A stretch of DNA of 64,000 nt, taken from the NCBI RefSeq assembly GCF_019656315.1, contig NZ_BPLU01000067.1:253420-317419 (forward strand), read 5' to 3'. A program made the translations under genes and the position numbers. Source of the stretch: Flavobacterium sp. UMI-01 (GTDB lineage: Bacteria; Bacteroidota; Bacteroidia; Flavobacteriales; Flavobacteriaceae). The notes beneath the pieces are model-generated. The model worked only from the letters and a program-made list of their open reading frames with translations, had not been told where the DNA came from and did not search any database. Below, piece after piece: positions 56,005-64,000 of the stretch (its first letter is position 1; each line of letters opens with the position of its first letter).

Positions 56005-57060
56005 TTACTTTGTTTTATAATGAATATCAGATAAATCTCTTAACATTTTGGCACTTTTTTCAGCCGTTATGTCTCTCTGAGATTCTCCCATCATTTCATA
56101 ACCTACCATGAATTTTTTCACAGATGCTGAACGCAATAATGGTGGATAAAAATGCATGTGAAATTGCCATTCTGGATGGTCTTTTCCGTCAGTTGGTGCT
56201 TGATGGATTCCAGAAGAATACGGGAAAGATGTTTCAAAAAGATTGTCATATTTAGCCGTTAATTGTTTCAAAATCACAGCAAAGGCAGCTACTTCATCAG
56301 CCGTAAAATCAGTTATTTTAGTAATATGACGTTTGCTGATAATCATAGTTTCAAAAGGCCAAACAGCCCAAAAAGGAACTAATGCCGCAAAATGTTCGTT
56401 TTCGACCACAATACGTTCTTCTAACAACAATTCTTTTTCTAAATAATCCACTAACAAATTGGTTCCATATTTTTCATAATAGGCCTTTAAATTGTTATGT
56501 GTTTTCTCCACTTGTGTTGGCAATGAAGACTGTGCCCAAATTTGACCATGAGGATGCGGATTACTACATCCCATCACACTTCCTTTGTTTTCAAAAATCT
56601 GAACATGATTGATGTAATCAATAGCTCCTAATTCGGTATATTCTTTTTGCCACGTTTTGATAACGTCTTCGATGGTATCCAAATCCATTTCAGGCAGTGT
56701 CAAATTGTGTTTTGGTGAAAAACAAACTACCCTCGATATACCACGTTCTGGTCTTGCTTTGAAAAAAGTGTCACTTCCGTTGTCCTCAAAATCAATTTCT
56801 TCTTGTTTCAAAGCCGCAAAATCATTTTCAAAAACAAAAGCCCCTTCATATTTATCATTCGAAACACCATTCGCTCTTACATTCCCTGGACATAAGTAAC
56901 ATTCAGGATCATATTCTGGTCGGTCATCAACGGCAATTGATTCTTTTTGACCTTGCCAAGGCCTTTTAGCTCTGTGAGGAGAGACTAATACCCATTCGTT
57001 AATTAATGGATTATATCTTCTATGTGGATCTTCGTTAATATCAAATTTTCTCATTTTCAT
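56005..57060 (-). CDS. galT: Galactose-1-phosphate uridylyltransferase
   Basis: A 351-residue HIT-superfamily enzyme transferring UMP from UDP-glucose to galactose-1-phosphate. The nucleophilic His171 is in NPHPHGQIW (167-175). Zinc ligand candidates are C54 and C57 in CYLC. RRYNPLINEWVLVSPHRAKRPW is the usual N-terminus and FHMHFYPPLLRS the C-terminal motif. Its start directly abuts the galK stop codon, so they are co-transcribed. A second ATG at codon 3 is an equal alternative start. Confidence 0.96.
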   Translation of the reverse strand: MKMRKFDINEDPHRRYNPLINEWVLVSPHRAKRPWQGQKESIAVDDRPEYDPECYLCPGNVRANGVSNDKYEGAFVFENDFAALKQEEIDFEDNGSDTFFKARPERGISRVVCFSPKHNLTLPEMDLDTIEDVIKTWQKEYTELGAIDYINHVQIFENKGSVMGCSNPHPHGQIWAQSSLPTQVEKTHNNLKAYYEKYGTNLLVDYLEKELLLEERIVVENEHFAALVPFWAVWPFETMIISKRHITKITDFTADEVAAFAVILKQLTAKYDNLFETSFPYSSGIHQAPTDGKDHPEWQFHMHFYPPLLRSASVKKFMVGYEMMGESQRDITAEKSAKMLRDLSDIHYKTK

Positions 57061-58227
57061 TTAGTTTTTATAAAGTGATGTACCATTCGATACTTTTACA
57101 TCATGTATTTTTAAATCAATCCCAAATTTGTCAGCATACAGTTTAGCAAACTTTGTTTTTACTGCTTCTTCACTGCCTTTTTTAACCAAAGTGATGGTAC
57201 AGCCTCCAAAACCTCCTCCCATCAGTCTTGACCCTATAACATTCTCCTCCGCTTTTGCCAATTCAACCAAATAATCTAATTCAGCACAACTTACTTCGTA
57301 ATCCTTAGACAAACCATCATGAGTATCAAACATCAATCCGCCTAGTGTAAGAATATCACCTTTATCCAATGCTTCACACGCTTGTATAACTCTTTGGATT
57401 TCTTTTACAACATACAAACTTCTTCTATAAACATTGTCCGTCATTTTAGCCTGTAAACTAGTAACATGCTGTTCCTTACAATCTCTAAAACTGGTAATTT
57501 CCGGATAGTTAGCCTTAATAATTTCAAGTCCTTCACCACATTCGATACGACGCGTATTGTATTCTGAAGTGAATAACGAGTGCTTCACATTGCTATCAAA
57601 CAAAATCAAAGAATAATCTACAAAATTTGCTTCGTGATAGGTATAATCTAAGGTTTTACAATCAATTTTTACTACTTTGTTTTCTACGCCCATAACACTA
57701 GAAAACTGATCCATAATCCCGCAATTGATTCCTACCCAATGTTCAGCACTTTGCCCCATTAAAGCGATGTCAATAGGCTTAATTCCCAATTGAAACAACT
57801 CATTGATTCCGAACAAGAAACCACATTCCAAAGCCGCAGAAGACGACAATCCAGAACCCGTGGGGATGTTGCTACTAAAAACACAATTGAATCCTTCGAT
57901 TTCATATCCTTTTAACTGCAACTGATGCAAAACACCGCGTAAGTAGTTTGTCCAAACGCAATCGCTTAATTCTTGTTTTTCGGTTACATCAATTTCAAAT
58001 TTTTCATCCAAATCAATAGCGTGAATTTTAGCAACTTTTGAATTATTTCTTTTGAAAGCAAAACAAATAATCTTATCAATTGCTGCTGGTAACACGTACC
58101 CGTCATTATAATCGATATGTTCTCCAATTATATTAATTCTCCCTGGTGATAAGACAACTTTATCCGCAGGACTGTTAAACGTTTTTTGATAAAACGAAGT
58201 AGTGTCGTTAATTAAAATCTCATTCAT
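57061..58227 (-). CDS. galK: Galactokinase
   Basis: A 388-residue GHMP-family kinase that phosphorylates galactose at C1. The family signature GRINIIGEHIDYNDG (29-43) recognises the sugar. The ATP loop is PTGSGLSSSAALE near residue 120, and MGGGFGGCTI is the third GHMP motif. It is 52 bp after galM and contiguous with galT. Confidence 0.95.
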   Translation of the reverse strand: MNEILINDTTSFYQKTFNSPADKVVLSPGRINIIGEHIDYNDGYVLPAAIDKIICFAFKRNNSKVAKIHAIDLDEKFEIDVTEKQELSDCVWTNYLRGVLHQLQLKGYEIEGFNCVFSSNIPTGSGLSSSAALECGFLFGINELFQLGIKPIDIALMGQSAEHWVGINCGIMDQFSSVMGVENKVVKIDCKTLDYTYHEANFVDYSLILFDSNVKHSLFTSEYNTRRIECGEGLEIIKANYPEITSFRDCKEQHVTSLQAKMTDNVYRRSLYVVKEIQRVIQACEALDKGDILTLGGLMFDTHDGLSKDYEVSCAELDYLVELAKAEENVIGSRLMGGGFGGCTITLVKKGSEEAVKTKFAKLYADKFGIDLKIHDVKVSNGTSLYKN

Positions 58228-58279
58228 TATAGTGCTATTTGAAATTATTTGAAAAATTATTTTTGGTTACAGTCAAAAA

Positions 58280-59332
58280 CTAAAGCTCTTGAAATTTATA
58301 GATTGTTTTTTGTTTGTAGGTTTCAAAAGGCTTTAAGATAGCGTTAGGAAACTGTGATTGATTAGGCGCATCAGGAAAATTTTGCGTTTCAAAACAGATG
58401 CCGCTTTGCGAATGATAGGCAACACCCGCTTTATTTACCAATTCCGTTGCCGTTTTCCCACCCACATAAATATGTACACTTGGCTGATCAGTTTTTACTT
58501 CCATCTTTAGGTGATTGGTATTGCTTTTTAAAGCAGCCACCACAGCCTCATTATTATCAATCACAAAACTATTGTCGATAGTAGCGGGACATAATTTGGC
58601 GGTTCTATAATCAAATGGAGTGTTGGCTACTGGTACAATTGCGCCTGTAGGAACACCTTCATTTGTGATTTCGACCATTTTCTCAGAAGGAATTTGCAAT
58701 TCTTGTGTCAAAACCGACCCTTCGTGTCCGTCCAAATTAAAATAACTATGATGGGTCAAATTAATAACGGTATCTTCAGTAGTGGTCGCTCTGTATTCTA
58801 ATACTAGTTCGTTCTCTTCAGTAAGGGTGTAGGTAAGTTCAACTCTTAATTCTCCAGGATAATTTTCTTCCCCATCTGGACTCACATAAGTCAGCGTCAC
58901 TGAAGGATTCTCCCCCGATTTCACGATTTTAATCGTCCAAATTTTTCGACTAAAATTTTGAATCCCTCCGTGTAACGAATGGTTAAAATTATTGGTACTC
59001 AACGGAATCTTTTTTCCATTCAATTCAAAAATACTATTCTTGATACGTCCTGCATAACGGCCTACTGTGGAACCAAAATACGGAGAACCTTCTAATTCAA
59101 AAGATTTTATATAAGAAGCTAAATCTTCAAAACCTAAAACTACATCTACCAGTTTATTATTTTTTAACGGAATTTGAAGCGAAGTTAATGTAGCCCCAAA
59201 AGTAATTATTGTGGCTTTAGCTCCGTTTTTATTAGTTAATTCACAAGCTTCTACCATTTGGCCATCTGGCGTTAAACCAAATGATTTGATGACAAAATTA
59301 GGAGTAAAATGCGATATCTGTTTAATTTCCAT
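58280..59332 (-). CDS. galM: Aldose 1-epimerase (galactose mutarotase)
   Basis: A 350-residue beta-sandwich enzyme converting beta- to alpha-galactose for galactokinase. The catalytic acid H185 is in LTHHSYFNL and the base E305 in CFETQNFPDAPN; GRYAGRI and NNFNHSLHGG also match. There is no signal peptide, so it is cytoplasmic. It is the first gene of the Leloir operon and is divergent from the GntR regulator gene 100 bp away. Confidence 0.95.
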   Translation of the reverse strand: MEIKQISHFTPNFVIKSFGLTPDGQMVEACELTNKNGAKATIITFGATLTSLQIPLKNNKLVDVVLGFEDLASYIKSFELEGSPYFGSTVGRYAGRIKNSIFELNGKKIPLSTNNFNHSLHGGIQNFSRKIWTIKIVKSGENPSVTLTYVSPDGEENYPGELRVELTYTLTEENELVLEYRATTTEDTVINLTHHSYFNLDGHEGSVLTQELQIPSEKMVEITNEGVPTGAIVPVANTPFDYRTAKLCPATIDNSFVIDNNEAVVAALKSNTNHLKMEVKTDQPSVHIYVGGKTATELVNKAGVAYHSQSGICFETQNFPDAPNQSQFPNAILKPFETYKQKTIYKFQEL

Positions 59333-59357
59333 TTTATTTTTATTAAATACGAAAAAA

Positions 59358-59365
59358 CAAATTTA
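59358..59365 (-). promoter_or_regulatory. Candidate -7 promoter element for galM operon
   Basis: On the minus strand the sequence TAAATTTG fits the TAnnTTTG consensus exactly. Transcription would begin near 59352, 20 nt before galM. The -33 position (about 59385-59388) reads TGTG, an imperfect match, and adjoins the candidate operator repeats. Confidence 0.5.
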
Positions 59366-59387
59366 AGACAAGAACTTAGTTTTACAC

Positions 59388-59403
59388 ACCAGTACCTACC
59401 AGT
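59388..59403. promoter_or_regulatory. Candidate operator: direct repeat ACCAGT with 10-bp spacing
   Basis: ACCAGT occurs at 59388-59393 and again at 59398-59403, exactly one helical turn apart, in the 100-bp divergent region between galM and the GntR gene. It lies just upstream of the candidate galM promoter. It is a plausible regulator site, by position and symmetry only. Confidence 0.45.
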
Positions 59404-59432
59404 TTTTTAATTATCTTGCAAAAAAAATTGTC

Positions 59433-60431
59433 ATGAAACTTATAGCGATTGAAACCAATTCAGGAGTTCCAAAATACAAACAAATCATAACTTCTATTGA
59501 AAGAACTATTGAAAACGGCATCCTAAAAAAAGACGAAAAACTACCCTCAATTAACAAAGTATGTATGGAATTTTCACTTTCCAGAGACACCGTTTTACTT
59601 GCGTACGACGAACTAAAAAAGCGGGGAATTATCTATGCTATCTTAGGAAAAGGCTATTACGTGAAGAGTACCCAAATTGCCATTCAGCAAAAAATATTTT
59701 TATTATTTGATGAGTTGAATATTTTCAAAGAAGATTTATACAATTCCATTCTTCACAACATAGGTAAAAATGCTCAGGTTGACATCTTTTTCCATCATTT
59801 TAACAGCACTGTTTTTGAAAAACTAATCAATGATGCTTACGGAAATTACACCAAATACATCATTATGCCTACCAGTTTACCCAATGCCGGCGACTTTATA
59901 AAAACCCTACCAGTTAACGAGGTCTATATCCTGGACCAAACCAATGAGCAATTAAAAAACTACCCTGCGGTGTATCAAAATTTTACCAAAGACATATACG
60001 AAGGCCTCTTAAAAGGGATAACACGGTTAAAAAAATACAACAAGCTCATTATGATATTCCCTGGTTTTAGAGAACCCTTAGGAATGAAGATTGGTTTTGA
60101 AAAATTTTGCACCGACCAACAATTTGATTTTGAAATTATGACTGAATTCAAAAAACAAGAGTTAAAAAAGGGGGATGTGTATGTCATCCCAAATGATAGA
60201 GATTTGGTTCAAGTTATCGAAAAATCCAAAACACAAGGTTTTCAAATAGGAAAAGATTTTGGCGTGATCTCCTATAACGAAACGCCTTTGAAAAAAATTG
60301 TTGCAAACGGAATAACGACCATATCCACCAATTTTGAAGCGATGGGTAAAATTATGGCACAAATGATTTTAAAAGGAAAAAAAGAACAAATTGAAAATAA
60401 GTCATCCATCATTTTTAGAAACTCATTGTAA
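59433..60431 (+). CDS. GntR-family transcriptional regulator with periplasmic-binding-protein-like sensor domain
   Basis: A 332-residue regulator. The N-terminal GntR winged helix (about 10-78) has YKQIITSIERTIENGILKKDEKLPS, LSRDTVLLAYDELKKRG and GKGYYVKS. The C-terminal region (about 85-330) resembles a LacI-type sugar-sensing domain, with YIIMPTS, VYILDQTN, FGVISYNETPL and TTISTNFEAMG. This GntR/LacI hybrid architecture resembles regulators such as AraR. It is transcribed divergently from galM and probably controls the Leloir operon in response to galactose or a derivative; whether it acts as repressor or activator is not visible. Confidence 0.88.
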   Translation: MKLIAIETNSGVPKYKQIITSIERTIENGILKKDEKLPSINKVCMEFSLSRDTVLLAYDELKKRGIIYAILGKGYYVKSTQIAIQQKIFLLFDELNIFKEDLYNSILHNIGKNAQVDIFFHHFNSTVFEKLINDAYGNYTKYIIMPTSLPNAGDFIKTLPVNEVYILDQTNEQLKNYPAVYQNFTKDIYEGLLKGITRLKKYNKLIMIFPGFREPLGMKIGFEKFCTDQQFDFEIMTEFKKQELKKGDVYVIPNDRDLVQVIEKSKTQGFQIGKDFGVISYNETPLKKIVANGITTISTNFEAMGKIMAQMILKGKKEQIENKSSIIFRNSL

Positions 60432-60867
60432 CGTGCCATTTCAAACAATTTCCATCGGTTCAAAAAAAGTTTTGTTATTCAAATTTCCAACTAGTCTTTT
60501 CCCAAATAAAATCTTTAAAGAACTATCATTTCCTTCCCTTTTTACCTTAACTACACAGGTATTCTTACAAACAGATAACCCTGTTATATCTCCTTACTTT
60601 AGAAACCAACCATTCAACGGTAGATAACCGTTTTTAATCGAAAAAAAAGCATTTAGACCCAAAAAAAAATCTGAATTCGTTAAATTTGTTATATACCAAC
60701 TAATTAATTATAAACTCTTTAACCCCTTTAAAGAGATGAACTTCAAACATCATTATAACTTTTGATGTAGACAAAAACACCTTGATAATAAAAATTATTT
60801 TACTTCAGAAAGCATAACAATTCGCATTGCTTTACTGTCCTTATCGAATATTTTAATAAGTATTACT
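60432..60867. other. 436-bp intergenic region before the repeat protein gene
   Basis: No gene is supported. A 78-codon frame crossing the end of the GntR gene has no recognisable features and is probably chance. TAAATTTG at 60681-60688 fits the -7 promoter element on the plus strand, but no TTTG stands at the right -33 distance and it would give a 170-nt leader. No terminator with a T-run was identified. Confidence 0.4.
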
Positions 60868-63800
60868 ATGAAACAAAAGTACTTTTTAATATTCTTATTG
60901 TTTTTTAATTACTTAATTAGCTATAGTCAAGTCAATGGAGATTATCGTACTAAATCTCCTGTAAATGCAGACTGGACTGCAATTACTTCTTGGGAATTTT
61001 ATGATGGTACAGCATGGACAGACGCTTTAACTTACCCGGGGCAAAATCCGGGCACAAATACTGTCACTATTCTAACTGGCGATGTTATTACGATTTCAAC
61101 GAATCTATCTACGATTTCTATGGGTACTGTTATTGTGAAGGGAACCTTAAATCTAAGCCCTGCTTCATTACCAAACACCATTACATTAGACACTTCAACT
61201 TTAGATATTGACGGAGGGGCACTTCATTTCAACTTAACTAAAGTGAGATTAAATTTACCCTCTTCAGCAATTATTACATTAGAAAATGGGGGGAATTTTA
61301 CAGGAACATGCAATAATAACACCGAAATATATATTGGTACTAATCGGTATGCTGCTTGTGTAGGTGGTGGTTCAAATGTATATACTTTTGGGGAAGTCGT
61401 AGCTGCTGGTGGTAATGTAAATGCCCAAATTTCAACTCCAGCAACTAATCCAGTCACGGCTTCTATATGTTCTGTTTTTAACTTAGCAGGAGGCTATTCT
61501 GGCACGGAAACAAATGTAACTTACAAATGGAATATTAGGTATCCTGATAATACGACCGCCACCATTGCTTCGGGAAGCCTTACAAACAGTTCTCAAACGA
61601 CCTCAACCTCATTTACTCCTACACAAACTGGCGAACACTTAATCTCTTTGGAAGTTACCACCGGTGCCTTAGCTACCAATATTGAAACCAGAACTATTAA
61701 TATTGGCACAGACACTGTAAACCCAACTATTAGTTGCCCTAGCAATATTTCTCAAAATGTAGCTTCAGGAACTTGTTCTGCTAGCGTTACAACTCCAAAT
61801 CCCATTACAGCGGATAATTGTGGAGTTACTCAATTAACTTGGACGCTTTCTGGAGCTACTACAGGCAGTTCACCTATAACAGGCATCAATAATTTAGGTA
61901 CATCGAGCTTTAATTTAGGCACCACCACTGTAACCTACCGAGTAGAAGATGCTGCTGGGAATTTTGCGACCTGTTCTTATACTGTTACTATTACCGATAA
62001 TATCGCGCCTACTATCAGTTGCCCTACTAACATTTCTCAAAATGTAACCCCTGGTACTTGTACCGCTAGTGTTGCCACTCCTAACCCAACTACCGCTGAT
62101 AATTGTGCGGTAACCAAATTGACCTGGACGCTGACTGGTGCTACTACAGGCACTTCGCCAACTTCTGGTATCAATACTTTAGGAACAACTAGCTTCAATT
62201 TAGGCACCACCACTGTAACCTACCGAGTAGAAGATGCAGCTGGGAATTTTGCGACTTGTTCTTATACTGTTACTATTACCGATAATATTGCGCCTACTAT
62301 TAGTTGCCCTAGCACTATTTCTCAAAATGTAGATACGGGCAGTTGTACCAAAACTGTTGCCACAACCAATCCTACTACCGCTGATAATTGTGCGGTAACC
62401 AAATTGACTTGGACGCTAACTGGTGCTACAACAGGCACTTCACCAACCACTGGAATTAATAATCTTGGTACTCGAACTTTTAATTTAGGTACAACCACAG
62501 TTACTTATCGAGTAGAAGATGCTGCTGGAAATTTTACCACCTGTGCCTATACAGTCAATGTAACCGACAACATCAGTCCTACTATCAACACAATTACTAA
62601 TGTTACAACTACTGTGGCCGCAGGAAGCTGTACCAAATCAGTTGTCACAACCAGCCCTACCACAGCTGACAACTGTGCGGTAACTCAACTAACTTGGGTC
62701 ATGACAGGAGCAACCGTTGCTAGCTCACCTGCAACTGGCATCAACAATCTTGGAACCAGAACTTTTAACTTAGGAACAACCACTGTAACTTATACAGTTT
62801 CAGATGCCGCTGGAAATACCGCTTCGTCCTTTTACACTGTAACTGTAAATGACAATATAAACCCCACTATTAGTTGTCCTAGCACTATTTCTCAAAATGT
62901 AGATATTGGCAGTTGTACCAAAACTGTTGCCACAACCAATCCTACTACCGCCGATAATTGTGCGGTAACCAAATTGACCTGGACGTTGACTGGTACTACT
63001 ACAGGCACTTCGCCAACTTCTGGTATTAATACTTTAGGAACAACTAGCTTCAATTTAGGCACCACCACTGTAACCTACCGAGTAGAAGATGCTGCTGGGA
63101 ATTTTGCGACCTGTTCCTATACTGTTACAATTACCGATAATATCGCGCCTACTATCAGTTGTCCTTCTAACCTTTCTCAAAATGTAAGTGCTGGTACTTG
63201 TATCGCTAGTGTTGCCACTCCTAATCCAACTACAGCGGATAACTGTGGAGTAACTAAATTAACTTGGACGCTAACTGGTGCTACAACAGGCACTTCTCCA
63301 ACCACTGGAATTAATAATCTTGGTACTCGAACTTTTAATTTAGGTACAACCACCGTTACTTATCGAGTAGAAGATGCTGCTGGAAATTTTACCACCTGTG
63401 CTTATACAGTCAATGTAACCGACAACATCAGTCCTACTATCAACACAATTACTAATATTACAACTACTGTGGCCGCAGGAAGCTGTACCAAATCAGTAGT
63501 CACAACCAGCCCTACCACAGCTGACAACTGTGCGGTAACTCAACTAACTTGGGTCATGACAGGAGCAACCGTTGCTAGCTCACCTGCAACTGGCATCAAC
63601 AATCTTGGAACCAGAACTTTTAACTTAGGAACAACCACTGTAACTTATACAGTTTCAGATGCCGCTGGAAATACCGCTTCGTCCTTTTACACTGTAACTG
63701 TAAATGACAATATAAACCCCACTATTAGTTGTCCTAGCACTATTTCTCAAAATGTAGATATTGGCAGTTGTACCAAAACTGTTGCCACAACCAATCCTAC

Positions 63801-64000
63801 TACCGCCGATAATTGTGCGGTAACCAAATTGACCTGGACGTTGACTGGTACTACTACAGGCACTTCGCCAACTTCTGGTATCAATACTTTAGGAACAACT
63901 AGCTTCAATTTAGGCACCACCACTGTAACCTACCGAGTAGAAGATGCTGCTGGGAATTTTGCGACCTGTTCTTATACTGTTACTATTACCGATAATATCG
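60868..64000 (+). CDS. Giant HYR-repeat secreted surface protein, N-terminal part (runs off the right edge)
   Basis: An uninterrupted frame from the ATG at 60868 to the end of the window, over 1040 codons. A signal peptide (about residues 1-22, ending ISYSQ) is followed by an unrecognised region of about 260 residues rich in Thr, Ser, Gly and Asn. From about residue 286 there are eight 95-residue HYR-like repeats (starts at 61723, 62008, 62293, 62578, 62863, 63148, 63433 and 63718). Each has TADNC.V, LGTTTVTY and an AAGN segment; most also have an ISCP start. These immunoglobulin-like repeats are typical of flavobacterial adhesins exported by the type IX system; the C-terminal sorting signal would lie beyond the window. 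Confidence 0.87.
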   Translation, partial: MKQKYFLIFLLFFNYLISYSQVNGDYRTKSPVNADWTAITSWEFYDGTAWTDALTYPGQNPGTNTVTILTGDVITISTNLSTISMGTVIVKGTLNLSPASLPNTITLDTSTLDIDGGALHFNLTKVRLNLPSSAIITLENGGNFTGTCNNNTEIYIGTNRYAACVGGGSNVYTFGEVVAAGGNVNAQISTPATNPVTASICSVFNLAGGYSGTETNVTYKWNIRYPDNTTATIASGSLTNSSQTTSTSFTPTQTGEHLISLEVTTGALATNIETRTINIGTDTVNPTISCPSNISQNVASGTCSASVTTPNPITADNCGVTQLTWTLSGATTGSSPITGINNLGTSSFNLGTTTVTYRVEDAAGNFATCSYTVTITDNIAPTISCPTNISQNVTPGTCTASVATPNPTTADNCAVTKLTWTLTGATTGTSPTSGINTLGTTSFNLGTTTVTYRVEDAAGNFATCSYTVTITDNIAPTISCPSTISQNVDTGSCTKTVATTNPTTADNCAVTKLTWTLTGATTGTSPTTGINNLGTRTFNLGTTTVTYRVEDAAGNFTTCAYTVNVTDNISPTINTITNVTTTVAAGSCTKSVVTTSPTTADNCAVTQLTWVMTGATVASSPATGINNLGTRTFNLGTTTVTYTVSDAAGNTASSFYTVTVNDNINPTISCPSTISQNVDIGSCTKTVATTNPTTADNCAVTKLTWTLTGTTTGTSPTSGINTLGTTSFNLGTTTVTYRVEDAAGNFATCSYTVTITDNIAPTISCPSNLSQNVSAGTCIASVATPNPTTADNCGVTKLTWTLTGATTGTSPTTGINNLGTRTFNLGTTTVTYRVEDAAGNFTTCAYTVNVTDNISPTINTITNITTTVAAGSCTKSVVTTSPTTADNCAVTQLTWVMTGATVASSPATGINNLGTRTFNLGTTTVTYTVSDAAGNTASSFYTVTVNDNINPTISCPSTISQNVDIGSCTKTVATTNPTTADNCAVTKLTWTLTGTTTGTSPTSGINTLGTTSFNLGTTTVTYRVEDAAGNFATCSYTVTITDNI
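61723..64000 (+). repeat. 285-bp tandem repeat with a 855-bp three-unit higher-order period
   Basis: Eight units of exactly 285 bp (95 codons) in the repeat-protein gene. Units 4 and 7 are of a second type lacking the ISCP start. Unit 5 is nearly identical to unit 8 and unit 4 to unit 7. The second half of unit 3 matches that of unit 6 with very few differences. The period of near-identity is therefore three units. The array continues past the window edge. Confidence 0.9.

Noticed and set aside
52928..59332. Galactose genes as part of the same operon as the glycan cluster
   Set aside because: They are separated by terminators at 52671-52717 and 52862-52907 and have their own GntR regulator; only a metabolic link is likely.
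60391..60627. A 78-codon frame overlapping the end of the GntR gene
   Set aside because: It starts inside the regulator gene in another frame and shows no signal, domain or family resemblance.
61723..64000. Repeats considered as a CRISPR array or satellite DNA
   Set aside because: The 285-bp period is a whole number of codons, the frame stays open and the units translate to HYR-like domains.

Overview
The window is AT-rich DNA of a Bacteroidota bacterium, almost certainly a member of the Flavobacteriaceae. It carries a SusC/SusD pair, many secreted lipoprotein glycosidases, TAnnTTTG-type promoter elements, a LytS/LytTR two-component pair and a large HYR-repeat surface protein. No rRNA, tRNA, CRISPR array or intact insertion sequence was seen.

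Region 1 (1-41031, minus strand) holds 25 co-oriented genes, most separated by 0-35 bp or overlapping, in two blocks split by a 485-bp gap. The upstream block (41031 down to 29290) is an N-glycan core pathway: two GH92 alpha-mannosidases, a PNGase F-type amidase, a glycosylasparaginase, a cytoplasmic GH130 mannosyl-GlcNAc phosphorylase, a sodium:solute symporter, a CBM9-like protein and a GHL10-type TIM-barrel lipoprotein of unknown activity. The downstream block (28804 to beyond the left edge) adds five Cys-type sulfatases, three GH29 and one GH95 fucosidases, two GH3, one GH30, two GH20, two GH92 and an SGNH esterase. Together they look like a locus for stripping sulfated, fucosylated, possibly acetylated glycoprotein glycans and then dismantling the mannose core.

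Region 2 (41155-52652, plus strand) carries a LytS-type histidine kinase, its LytTR response regulator, a terminator, a 1.1-kb non-coding stretch, SusC and SusD, then a FucP/NagP-type sugar permease and a NagB/PIG-L fusion deaminase for glucosamine-6-phosphate. These fit uptake of released oligosaccharides and use of GlcNAc.

Region 3 (52862-60431) is a galactose module. It holds a sodium/galactose symporter that keeps all the vSGLT sugar-site residues I checked, the Leloir genes galE, galT, galK and galM on the minus strand, and a divergent GntR-family regulator with a candidate operator between it and galM.

Region 4 (60868 to the right edge) is the start of a very large secreted protein made of 95-residue HYR-like repeats arranged in a three-unit higher-order repeat. 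It is probably unrelated to the glycan loci.
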